A stretch of DNA of 64,000 nt, taken from positions 1,798,001 to 1,862,000 of the forward strand of contig NZ_CP011253.3 in the NCBI RefSeq assembly GCF_000972785.3. The letters are read 5' to 3'. The DNA comes from Pandoraea oxalativorans. Lineage in GTDB: Bacteria; Pseudomonadota; Gammaproteobacteria; Burkholderiales; Burkholderiaceae. The position numbers and the translations under genes are program-made. Shown one piece after another: positions 47,545-55,848 of this stretch; within the stretch, counting starts at the first letter, position 1, and each line of letters starts with the position of its first letter. The notes under the pieces were generated by a model. It saw only the letters and a program-made list of their open reading frames with translations. It was not told the DNA's origin and ran no database searches.

Positions 47545-49344
47545 ATGTCATCGACGCCCCAGTCACGCGCCGCCACCGATTCTGTTCCTCCCGACTTGTC
47601 TTCTGGCCGGTTGTCCGGAGATTCGCCTGCATTGGCCACTCCGGTCGCCAGCGCCGCTGTGGTGCAAGCACAGACGGCGTCGTCCGGCGGATCGTCGCAC
47701 CTCGGGGGGGCTAGACGAGGCTGGCGCTCTGCGAGTGTCTTCGGCTGGCGGCTCGTGGCTTGGATTCCCGCGCTGATCGTGCTTGTGCCAATGTTCGGCA
47801 TCGTGGCGGCGCTGGGGGCGGGCGATGCCGACACGCGCGCCGTGCTTGCCCATATGCTCGACACGGTGTTGCCTGAATACGCGCTCAACTCACTACGCAT
47901 CTCGCTGGCCGTGAGCGGTGGGGTGTTACTGATGGGCGTCGGTACGGCGTGGCTTGTGGTTCACTATGCATTTCCCGGCCGTCGGGTGCTTGAGTGGGCG
48001 CTGATTCTGCCGCTGGCCATGCCCGCCTATGTCACCGCCTACGCATATACCGATTTCCTTCAATTCGCCGGGCCGGTGCAAAGCGCGCTTCGTCGAGCGC
48101 TGGCCGTCGATCGCGTGACGTGGTTTCCCGAGATTCGCTCGTGGTACGGCGCGGCATGGGTCTTCGCGGGAGCGTTCTATCCGTACGTCTATCTGTTGGC
48201 GCGTACGGCGTTTGCGGAACACAGCCAGCGCTTCTTTGAGGCGGCACGTACGCTGGGGTGCACACCGTTGCAAGCGTTCTTTCGCGTGGCGTTGCCGCTA
48301 GCGCGTCCGGCGCTGGTGGCGGGCGTCGCACTCGTGCTCATGGAGACGCTCGCCGACTACGGCGCTGTGGCTTACTTCGGGGTGCCGACGTTCACGACGG
48401 GCATCTACCGCGCGTGGCTGTCGATGGGCGACCGCGTCGCGGCGGCTCAACTGTCGGCATGCCTGCTATTCGCCGTTTTGCTCTTGCTGACGGCAGAAGC
48501 GCGTAGCCGAACGCGACTGCGGTATTACGGGGCACCGGGGCGTGCGCCGACGACGTCACGCCGAACGGCGCTGCGCGGATGGCGTGGCGCTCTGGTTGCC
48601 GCTGGTTGCGCCCTGCCGTTGATCGTGGGCTTTGCACTGCCGGCGATCATCATGCTGCGCCTGGCTGTCTCGGAATTGGATCAGGTGCCTTGGCCGCGCT
48701 ATGGTGAGTGGGTCTACAACACCGTGCGGTTGGCGGCGGTGGCGGCGGTGGTCGCGTGCGCGTTCGCCATCGTGCTTGGCTACGCCCAGCGACTTGCGCC
48801 CGGACGTATCACACGTATTGCCGTACGCCTCGTAGGGGTAGGCTACGCGATCCCCGGGGCGGTTATTGCGCTGGGTATTCTCACTCCTGTGCTGCATCTC
48901 GACACATGGATGGGGAACGCGCTCGGGGCAAACGGGCTGGTATTGGCCGGCACGGGCGGCGTCTTGATCTACGCTTACCTTGTACGCTTCCTGCCTGCGG
49001 CGCTGCAAAGCGTCGATGCGGGATTCGCCCGTATCGCACCCAATCTCGACGCCAGTGCGCGCAGTCTCGGGGTGGGCGGATGGGCGATGCTGCGTCGCGT
49101 GCATTTGCCGCTGTTGCGAGGCAGCGTACTGACGGCAGCCCTGCTGGTGTTCGTCGACGTCATGAAGGAACTACCGGCCACGCTTGCGTTGCGGCCGTTC
49201 AACATGGATACGCTCGCCGTGGTCACCAGCCGTCTCGCCGCCGACGAACGGCTCGCCGAAGCCGCCGTCCCGGCGCTGACCCTGGTGCTGGTGGGGCTGC
49301 TACCGGTGTTGGTGCTGGCACGGGCCATTGCCCGGCGTGCCTGA
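47545..49344 (+). CDS. Fe(III)-type ABC transporter permease, fused two-domain (FbpB-like)
   Basis: 599 aa. A disordered, Ser/Ala-rich N-terminus (about 1-60) precedes 12 predicted helices in two permease modules. Each module carries an EAA-type loop (EAARTLGCTPLQAFFRVALPLARPA at about 232-256; DASARSLGVGGWAMLRRVHLPLLRG at about 508-532) for docking the ATPase. This is the FbpB/ThiP-like architecture. The start may lie further in, because the first 60 residues are not conserved in the family. It is divergent from the ATPase gene. Its solute-binding protein is missing here. Confidence 0.87.
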   Translation: MSSTPQSRAATDSVPPDLSSGRLSGDSPALATPVASAAVVQAQTASSGGSSHLGGARRGWRSASVFGWRLVAWIPALIVLVPMFGIVAALGAGDADTRAVLAHMLDTVLPEYALNSLRISLAVSGGVLLMGVGTAWLVVHYAFPGRRVLEWALILPLAMPAYVTAYAYTDFLQFAGPVQSALRRALAVDRVTWFPEIRSWYGAAWVFAGAFYPYVYLLARTAFAEHSQRFFEAARTLGCTPLQAFFRVALPLARPALVAGVALVLMETLADYGAVAYFGVPTFTTGIYRAWLSMGDRVAAAQLSACLLFAVLLLLTAEARSRTRLRYYGAPGRAPTTSRRTALRGWRGALVAAGCALPLIVGFALPAIIMLRLAVSELDQVPWPRYGEWVYNTVRLAAVAAVVACAFAIVLGYAQRLAPGRITRIAVRLVGVGYAIPGAVIALGILTPVLHLDTWMGNALGANGLVLAGTGGVLIYAYLVRFLPAALQSVDAGFARIAPNLDASARSLGVGGWAMLRRVHLPLLRGSVLTAALLVFVDVMKELPATLALRPFNMDTLAVVTSRLAADERLAEAAVPALTLVLVGLLPVLVLARAIARRA

Positions 49345-50000
49345 GGGGCGACCGGTCCGCTGGTTTCTTCACGCAAACTGCCGCGTCGACAACCGTGGCA
49401 GAACGATGATCCGCCGTGCGTTTTATCGAATCTAGAGACGTTTCACAGTTGCCGCCCCGATAGCGCCGCACTATAGTCGAATCATCCCGGCAACTCAGCC
49501 GGGATGATTGAGCGTCAACAAAAATGATTGCGATCGTCATTTGCAAATGTTGGCTGTTCATGGCCTTGGCGTTGGCACCACCGCCCACGGCCGCACCGCT
49601 CAACACGGCTGACGGCGGCTGGAGTGCCGTGTTGCTGACCGGAGCGATGCGCTAGGCGGTTGTCCTGGGAGGGACCGACGCGAGGACATTTCACCGGACG
49701 CAAGGCGTCCGATGGTGGCGTGCAACCTTTTGGTCCCCGGTGGGTTCTGTGTCATTGACGTCACGCCCGTTTTGCATGCCCGATACTCCTTCCCCCAGAG
49801 ACGTTGCGCATTCTATTGGACGCTTCGACTTCGCCTTGATAGCGCCGACGGCATAGGTTGGCGTAGGCAGACGTAGATTGATGGACGTTGGGCGCCGGAC
49901 AAGTTGTTGTTTTCCGGTGTCGTCAGGGGCGGCTCCGAGTGGCGTTTTTGTCACCCGCGCCGCAGAATCGCTGGCAATGCAGTGCCTTCGGGAGACCGGC
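49345..50000. other. 656-bp intergenic region with one strong inverted repeat
   Basis: Between the permease stop and the LysR gene. The inverted repeat AATCATCCCGGC-AACTCA-GCCGGGATGATT (49480-49509, 12-bp arms) is the only strong structure; no T-run follows. A 43-codon frame begins at ATG 49524 and ends at TAG 49653-49655. It has a hydrophobic N-terminus (MIAIVICKCWLFMALALA) but no clear ribosome site. I see no other gene. Confidence 0.5.
49480..49509. repeat. 12-bp perfect inverted repeat in the intergenic region
   Basis: AATCATCCCGGC and GCCGGGATGATT are separated by AACTCA. It lies 136 bp after the permease stop. It may be an operator or a transcript 3' end. Confidence 0.5.
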
Positions 50001-50975
50001 ATGGCGCTATGGCGGATCGATCTTGTCTCATTGCGGCTGTTTGTCGCTGTTTGTGAAGAGAGCAGCATTGCCCGGGCGGCCGAGCGTGAGTTCATCGCGC
50101 CCTCGGCCGTCAGCAAACGGATCAACGATCTCGAGTCGCTGGTCGGATCGGCGCTCCTCCAACGCCACAAGTGGGGGGTGCGGGCGACGCCGGCGGGCGA
50201 GGCGCTGCTGCATCACGCACGCAACGTACTGCGCAGTCTGGAGAAGATGCAGGGGGACCTGTCCGAGTACACAAGTGGCGTACGCGGCCACATCCGCATC
50301 TTCGCCAACGTTTCCTCGATTGTCGAAACATTACCCGACGAACTGGGCGCATTTCTGCGTCGCCACGAAGGCGTGAAGGTCGATCTCGAAGAACATACAA
50401 GCGCGCAAGTGGTGCGCGGTGTGGCGGACGGGGCGACCGACATCGGTATCTGCTGGGACGCGGTCGACACGCGCGAGGTCGAGGTCTTCCCGTATCGCCA
50501 CGATCAGATCGTCACGGTACTGCACCGGGATCATCCGCTCGCCTGCGCCGAGCAGCTCGCGTTCATCGAAACCCTCGACTTCGATCAGATCGGCGTGCAT
50601 CCGGATAGCGCGATGTACACCGTCTTCAGACGCCTTGCCGCCGAACAGGGCAAGACGGTCAAGTTCCGAATCCATGTTTCAACGTTCGAAGCGGTGTGTC
50701 GTATGGTGAGGGCCCAACTTGGCCTGGCGATCGCGCCGCGCGAGGCGGTTGGCATCTATTCGCAGGTGCCGGACGGAGAAGCGTTGCGTATCGTACCGCT
50801 GACAGATCCCTGGGCCGAGCGGCGGCTGGTTGTCTGCGTCCGCCGGTACGATGCGCTGCCCGTTGCGTCGCGCATGCTGGTCGACCACCTGTGCGCACGT
50901 AACGTAACGGGAACATCGGGGGGAACGCAGGGAACGGACGATTGCGGACGCGCGGACGGGGCGGAGAACGCCTGA
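50001..50975 (+). CDS. LysR-family regulator of the CoA-transferase/hydro-lyase locus
   Basis: About 324 aa from ATG 50001 (GGGAG site); the longer frame to 49878 adds unconserved residues. A winged HTH (LVSLRLFVAVCEESSIARAAE, then IAPSAVSKRINDLE) covers residues about 8-66, and a LysR substrate-binding domain runs from about 90 to 300. The HTH has the AbgR/CrgA-like style. It is the first gene of a same-strand group with the binding protein, hydro-lyase, CoA-transferase and racemase, so it is probably their regulator. The last 25 residues are low-complexity. Confidence 0.87.
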   Translation: MALWRIDLVSLRLFVAVCEESSIARAAEREFIAPSAVSKRINDLESLVGSALLQRHKWGVRATPAGEALLHHARNVLRSLEKMQGDLSEYTSGVRGHIRIFANVSSIVETLPDELGAFLRRHEGVKVDLEEHTSAQVVRGVADGATDIGICWDAVDTREVEVFPYRHDQIVTVLHRDHPLACAEQLAFIETLDFDQIGVHPDSAMYTVFRRLAAEQGKTVKFRIHVSTFEAVCRMVRAQLGLAIAPREAVGIYSQVPDGEALRIVPLTDPWAERRLVVCVRRYDALPVASRMLVDHLCARNVTGTSGGTQGTDDCGRADGAENA

Positions 50976-51198
50976 ACAGCCGCGCGACGACGACGTGCCC
51001 GACGGTGGAGGCAAGCCCTCGCCAGACCGTGCCAAAAAGGGATGTCGACGCGGCAAACATCGTGAACCGCGATGTCTGGCATGCCGAAACACCTCTTGCC
51101 GTCGCCTCTGGGCCGACGGATGCTCTGGGAGCCGATAGCGATTCCGGCCGACGAGCCGGGGCGCGCCGTATCTCGCATTGTGCGGGAGGAGACACGCG

Positions 51199-52275
51199 AT
51201 GACACATGCCGAAGCGCGCCGTGTGCGCGAAGCCGTGGGACGTCTGATTCTCGTTCTCACGCTGATGGCGTTGGCCCTCATAGCACTCAGCCTGAGCGGG
51301 GGAGCCTCCGCTGCACCGGCGCAACCCCTCGAAAAACCGAAGATCACCATCGCCGTGGGCGGAAAGCCCGGCCTCTACTACTTGCCCCTGACGATTGCCG
51401 AACAACTGGGCTACTTCAAGGACGAAGGCCTCGACGTCACGATCGACGACTTCGCCGGGGGGGCCAAAGCGCTACAGGCGGTCGTTGGCGGTAGCGCCGA
51501 TGTCGGCACGGGGGCGTTCGAACACACACTGCTCATGCAGACCAAGGGACTGACTTACCAGGCGTTCGTTGTGCTGGGGGCTGCGCCGCAACTGGTCCTT
51601 GGCGTCGTCAAGTCCAAGGCGGGCGAAGTGAAGTCCGTGAAGGATCTGAAAGGAATGCGGGTTGGCGTCAGCGCACCAGGATCGAGTACGCATATGTTGG
51701 TGAGTGTCGCCCTGACCAAAGCGGGTCTCAAACCCACCGACGTCTCGATAGTGGGAGTGGGCAGCAATGCGACGGTGGTCGCGGCGGCCCGCAACGGGCA
51801 GGTCGATGCCGTTTCCAACGTAGATCCGATGATGACGTTGTTGCAGGAGTCGGGCGACGTGAAGGTACTCATCGACACGCGTACGCAAGCGGGCACCCGC
51901 GCAATGTTCGGCGGTCCGATGCCCGCGGCGGTGATGTACGCGCCGCAGAGCTTCATCCAGAAGAACCCGCGTACGGTGCAGGCATTGGCCAACGCGATCG
52001 TACGTGCGGACAAATGGCTGCAACATGCATCGGCGAAAGAATTGCTCAAGACGGTGCCGGAACCCTATCTCCTCGGTGACAAGACGCTTTATCTGAAGGC
52101 GTTCGCGAATTGTCGTGAAGCCTTTTCCCAGGACGGCATGATGCTCGCCGATGGTCCGGCGACCGCATTGAAAGCGCTGGCGTCGTTCACGCCGGAGGTC
52201 AAGCCGTCGCAGATCCGGTTAGGCGACACCTGGACCAACACGTTCGCTACGCAGGCGAATCGCCAATATCCCTGA
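51199..52275 (+). CDS. NMT1/THI5-like (taurine/aliphatic-acid type) ABC substrate-binding protein, orphan
   Basis: About 358 aa from ATG 51199, preceded by GGAGGAG. A signal/anchor (about 15-40, ending ASAAPA) precedes a type II periplasmic binding fold: KITIAVGGKPGLYYLPLTIAEQLGYFKDEGLDV (about 48-80), AGGAKALQAVVGGSADVGTGAFEH and KDLKGMRVGVSAPGSSTHM. This family binds sulfonates, nitrate, pyrimidine precursors or aromatic and aliphatic acids. No ABC permease or ATPase is adjacent. Its place between the LysR gene and the hydro-lyase gene suggests it captures the substrate of the pathway. Confidence 0.85.
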   Translation: MTHAEARRVREAVGRLILVLTLMALALIALSLSGGASAAPAQPLEKPKITIAVGGKPGLYYLPLTIAEQLGYFKDEGLDVTIDDFAGGAKALQAVVGGSADVGTGAFEHTLLMQTKGLTYQAFVVLGAAPQLVLGVVKSKAGEVKSVKDLKGMRVGVSAPGSSTHMLVSVALTKAGLKPTDVSIVGVGSNATVVAAARNGQVDAVSNVDPMMTLLQESGDVKVLIDTRTQAGTRAMFGGPMPAAVMYAPQSFIQKNPRTVQALANAIVRADKWLQHASAKELLKTVPEPYLLGDKTLYLKAFANCREAFSQDGMMLADGPATALKALASFTPEVKPSQIRLGDTWTNTFATQANRQYP

Positions 52276-52403
52276 GCGCTATCCGACGAACGTGCGTTTG
52301 GACGAAATGACTTCACTTTTTCCACGCTGCCGCATGCTGCGTCGGCACGTAACTTGCGATCGAAATGGGTGAACCCATGCGGGAACATTCGAGGAGCGAT
52401 CTC

Positions 52404-54449
52404 ATGCAAGCCACCGTGCAACTGAACGGCCGTGTGCTGTGGTTGAGCGCCAGCGCCGAAGCCATCACCCGTCAATTGGCGGGGGAAACACTCACGCGAT
52501 CCGAAGCCGGCTCGCTGCGCGACCAGATTTCCACCGACGAAATGACACCGGCACGTGCTTGTCTGGCGTTTGACGAATCGCTTGGCGACTACGTCTACGT
52601 AGGGTTGCGATGCCATGACGATTCGAGCGATGCAGCAGGCGTGTTTCCTGTCACGCAGAAGGCGGTGCGCGAAGGCGGTTTTGCGTTGTCCGTGGCAGGC
52701 CTGCGACGTGGCAAGGGGTCGTCGCGTGAAGCCAGCCCGTTCGCGGAACGGTGCGCCGGCATCCGCATCGTGATCGCCGAGAGCTTCGAGCGCATTTATG
52801 CACAGAACTGTCAGAACCTCGGTCTGCTGATGTCGACCGATCTGACGTTGGCTGAGCGCTTGCAGGACGGCGAGACAATCCCCATCGAAGCGTTTCTCGA
52901 AGATTGCGATCCACTGGCCGAGGCCATCGTGCGTAGCGGTGGGCTATTCGGCTATACGCAGCGAAGGTTGTCCGGAGCTATCGTACCGCCGCAGCCTGCG
53001 CACGCCCCCGGCGCGATGACTTACGGAGAAAAGATCATTGCGCGAGCGATGGGGATCCCGCGTGTAAGGGCGGGGGACGCGGTGTTCGTGCCTGCAGACT
53101 GGCGCTTCTCTCATGAATACGTGACGCCGATGGCGGTGAGTTTCCTGCGCCACGCCTATGGCGACGAGATACCTGCGCTGCGCGACGTCGCTTCGGTACT
53201 GTGCTTTGAAGATCATCTGACGCACCTCGATGCCGTTTCCGCCGATGGCAGTCGGCCCCCGCAAATCGTGGACGCCGCGCGACGTCTCGGCACAGTCCAG
53301 CGCGAGTTTTGCGCCCGGCATGGGGTGCGTCTGCACGGCCGTGCCGCAGCCGGTGGTTCGGAGGGCATCTGCCACGCGTTGATGCTCGAACGCTATGCGC
53401 TGCCGGGGCAGGTAATCGTCGGCACCGATTCGCACACACCGCATTGCGGCGCCATCGGTGCGTTCGCCTTCGGTGTCGGGGCGACCGAAATGGCCAATGC
53501 GTGGCTTACCGGGGACGCACGACTCGCCGTGCCCGGTACGTGCCTCGTGCATCTGCGCTCGCGATTGCCTGCGGGCGTCGGCGCGAAAGATCTGGCTTTG
53601 CACCTGCTGCATCTGCCTTACATTCGCGACGGACGCGCCATCGGACAGATCGTAGAGTTCGCCGGTGAAGCCGTTGCGCACCTGTCGACCGACGAGCGCG
53701 CGACGCTCACCAACATGGTGGCCGAAATTGGCGGACTCACCGGACTGGTGGTGCCGGACGCGGAGACTGTCCGCTACCTGCGCGAGCGGCGTGGCATCGA
53801 TTTCACGCTTGATGCGTGGATGGAAAGTGATCCGCAAGCATCGTACGCCCATGTCATCGAGATCGATTGCGCGTCGCTTAGCGCGATGGTGGCGAGTCCC
53901 GGCGATCCGGGTAACGGTATTGCGCTGGCAGATTTGTCGACGGAGGTGGCCATCGATATCGCTTACGGCGGGTCGTGCACCGGCAGCAAGCGAGACGATT
54001 TACGGGCCTGTCATGACGTGCTTGCCTGGGGGTTGACGCAAGGGCATCGCGTTGCAGACGGCGTGCGCTTCTACCTGCAATATGGCAGCGAAGACGTGCG
54101 CGCATGGTGCGAGGCGCAAGGGTATGCGGACGTTTTCAAGGCGGCAGGTGTGACGATGCTCTCGCCCGGCTGCGGCGCATGCGTCAATGCCGGACCGGGC
54201 GTTTCCAAAACGTCGAACGAGGTGGTCATCAGCGCACAGAATCGCAATTTCCCCGGGCGTTCGGGCCCCGGGCAGATGTGGCTCGGCAGCCCGGCTACCG
54301 TGGCTGCGAGCGCTTTGGCGGGCTATATCGTGGGTTTCGATCAGTTACAACGCGATGGATTTGCGTCTCATCCGGTCTCTCACCCCGCCGCGCTTGCCGC
54401 GCCGGGCCGTGGGGACGGCGGGGCGTCGCACGCGGGCAGGGGAGGGTAG
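52404..54449 (+). CDS. Aconitase-family hydro-lyase, LeuD-type swivel fused in front of LeuC-type catalytic domains
   Basis: About 681 aa from ATG 52404 (GAGGAG site); ATG 52365 is a weaker alternative. The swivel domain comes first (AGLRRGKGSSREASPFAERCAG, about 96-117, with the substrate-binding serine loop). The catalytic part follows from about residue 210: GTDSHTPHCGAIGAFAFGVGATE (340-362), GGSCTGSKRDD with Cys525, and SPGCGACVNAG with Cys590 and Cys593. These are the three 4Fe-4S ligands. Such enzymes move or add water on 2-hydroxy-dicarboxylates, such as isopropylmalate, citramalate or dimethylmalate. Normally two proteins in bacteria, here one chain. It is 3 bp before a CoA-transferase gene. 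Confidence 0.87.
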   Translation: MQATVQLNGRVLWLSASAEAITRQLAGETLTRSEAGSLRDQISTDEMTPARACLAFDESLGDYVYVGLRCHDDSSDAAGVFPVTQKAVREGGFALSVAGLRRGKGSSREASPFAERCAGIRIVIAESFERIYAQNCQNLGLLMSTDLTLAERLQDGETIPIEAFLEDCDPLAEAIVRSGGLFGYTQRRLSGAIVPPQPAHAPGAMTYGEKIIARAMGIPRVRAGDAVFVPADWRFSHEYVTPMAVSFLRHAYGDEIPALRDVASVLCFEDHLTHLDAVSADGSRPPQIVDAARRLGTVQREFCARHGVRLHGRAAAGGSEGICHALMLERYALPGQVIVGTDSHTPHCGAIGAFAFGVGATEMANAWLTGDARLAVPGTCLVHLRSRLPAGVGAKDLALHLLHLPYIRDGRAIGQIVEFAGEAVAHLSTDERATLTNMVAEIGGLTGLVVPDAETVRYLRERRGIDFTLDAWMESDPQASYAHVIEIDCASLSAMVASPGDPGNGIALADLSTEVAIDIAYGGSCTGSKRDDLRACHDVLAWGLTQGHRVADGVRFYLQYGSEDVRAWCEAQGYADVFKAAGVTMLSPGCGACVNAGPGVSKTSNEVVISAQNRNFPGRSGPGQMWLGSPATVAASALAGYIVGFDQLQRDGFASHPVSHPAALAAPGRGDGGASHAGRGG

Positions 54450-54452
54450 CCG

Positions 54453-55745
54453 ATGCCGGATGTCACCTCTGCGGCACCGATGCCGTTACAAGGCATTCGT
54501 GTCGTGGAATTCTCACACATGGTCATGGGGCCGGCCTGCGGCATGGTGCTGGGCGACCTCGGGGCCGATGTCATCAAAGTGGAGCCGATAGGCGGCGACG
54601 CCACGCGTCATCTGCTGGGGACCGGTGCGGGATTTTTCCGCGCCTTCAATCGCAACAAGCGGAGTCTGGTCGTGGATGTCACGCGGCCCGAAGGGCGAGA
54701 GCTGATACTTCGACTCATCAGTACGTCGGATGTGGTGACGGAGAATTTCAAGCCCGGGCGGATGCGGCAAATCGGACTGGATTACGCCACGTTGTCACGG
54801 CTGAATCCGGCGCTGATCTATGTTTCGCTGAAGGGATTTCTGCCGGGGCCCTACGCTACGCGCACCGCGTTGGACGAGGTCGTGCAGATGATGGCGGGAC
54901 TTGCGTACATGACGGGACCGCCGGGCCAACCGTTGCGTGCGGGGACATCGGTCAACGACATCATGGGCGGTGTGTTCGGTGCACTGGCTGCGTTGGCTGC
55001 ACTCTACGAGCGAAAGACCACGGGGCGCGGGCAGGAAGTGCAGGGCGCGCTCTTCGAGAATTGCGTACTGCTTGCGGCGCAGCACATGCAACAGTACGCA
55101 GTGACGGGCGTGGCACCCGATCCGATGCCGGCGCGCGTGTCCGCGTGGGGTATTTACGACGTCTTTGCTGCGCGCGACGGCGTGCAGATCTTCCTCGCCG
55201 TCGTCAGCGATACGCAGTGGCGCATTTTCTGCGACCTCTTCGGCCGTCACGATCTGGCAGACGACCCGCGACTGTCCACGAACAATGACCGCGTGAGGGC
55301 ACGCGACTGGTTGCTCCCGTTGTTGCGTGAAATGATGCAAGGTTTCGACGCCAGCTATCTGGCTGCGGCGTTCGAGCGTCACGGATTGCCTTTTGCGCCG
55401 ATCGTGCAGCCTGCCGCGCTGTTCGACGACCCGCATTTGCTCGCCAGCGGCGGCTTGGGCGACCTGACGACGGAAACGGGTGAGCAAACGCAAGTGCCGT
55501 TGCTGCCGATCACGATGGCGGGGCAACGGTTGCCCGCACGCCGTGCGTTGCCGGTGGCGGGTGAGCACACAAGCGAAATTCTGAGAGATTTGGGATATCC
55601 CGATCACCAGATCGAGCGTCTGTTGAGCGAGGGGGTGGTGGCGGGACCGGAGGACGGATCGACGCCGGACGATGCATCCGGCGCGGGCGATACCGCCGGT
55701 CCCGTTTTTTGGAAGGACAGCCCAGGTCAACGCGGAACGCGCTGA
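54453..55745 (+). CDS. CaiB/BaiF class III CoA-transferase
   Basis: 430 aa. The family fold is recognisable from GIRVVEFSHMVMGPACGMVLGDLGADVIKVE (about 14-44) through LIYVSLKGFLPGPY (about 121-134). The catalytic aspartate is Asp169 in SVNDIMGG, the same number as in formyl-CoA transferase. It moves CoA between carboxylic acids, activating a substrate without ATP. Three bp after the hydro-lyase gene and 100 bp before a racemase of the same superfamily. The last 40 residues are disordered. The acid substrate is not known. Confidence 0.88.
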   Translation: MPDVTSAAPMPLQGIRVVEFSHMVMGPACGMVLGDLGADVIKVEPIGGDATRHLLGTGAGFFRAFNRNKRSLVVDVTRPEGRELILRLISTSDVVTENFKPGRMRQIGLDYATLSRLNPALIYVSLKGFLPGPYATRTALDEVVQMMAGLAYMTGPPGQPLRAGTSVNDIMGGVFGALAALAALYERKTTGRGQEVQGALFENCVLLAAQHMQQYAVTGVAPDPMPARVSAWGIYDVFAARDGVQIFLAVVSDTQWRIFCDLFGRHDLADDPRLSTNNDRVRARDWLLPLLREMMQGFDASYLAAAFERHGLPFAPIVQPAALFDDPHLLASGGLGDLTTETGEQTQVPLLPITMAGQRLPARRALPVAGEHTSEILRDLGYPDHQIERLLSEGVVAGPEDGSTPDDASGAGDTAGPVFWKDSPGQRGTR

Positions 55746-55848
55746 AATAAGAGTTTTCCGAAGGAGGTCGGCGTGTTGTCTGCTTGCGGGCACCGGGTAG
55801 GGCGCGGTACGGTATGAACGTCTACCGCCAACACGCCACCCCACCGTC

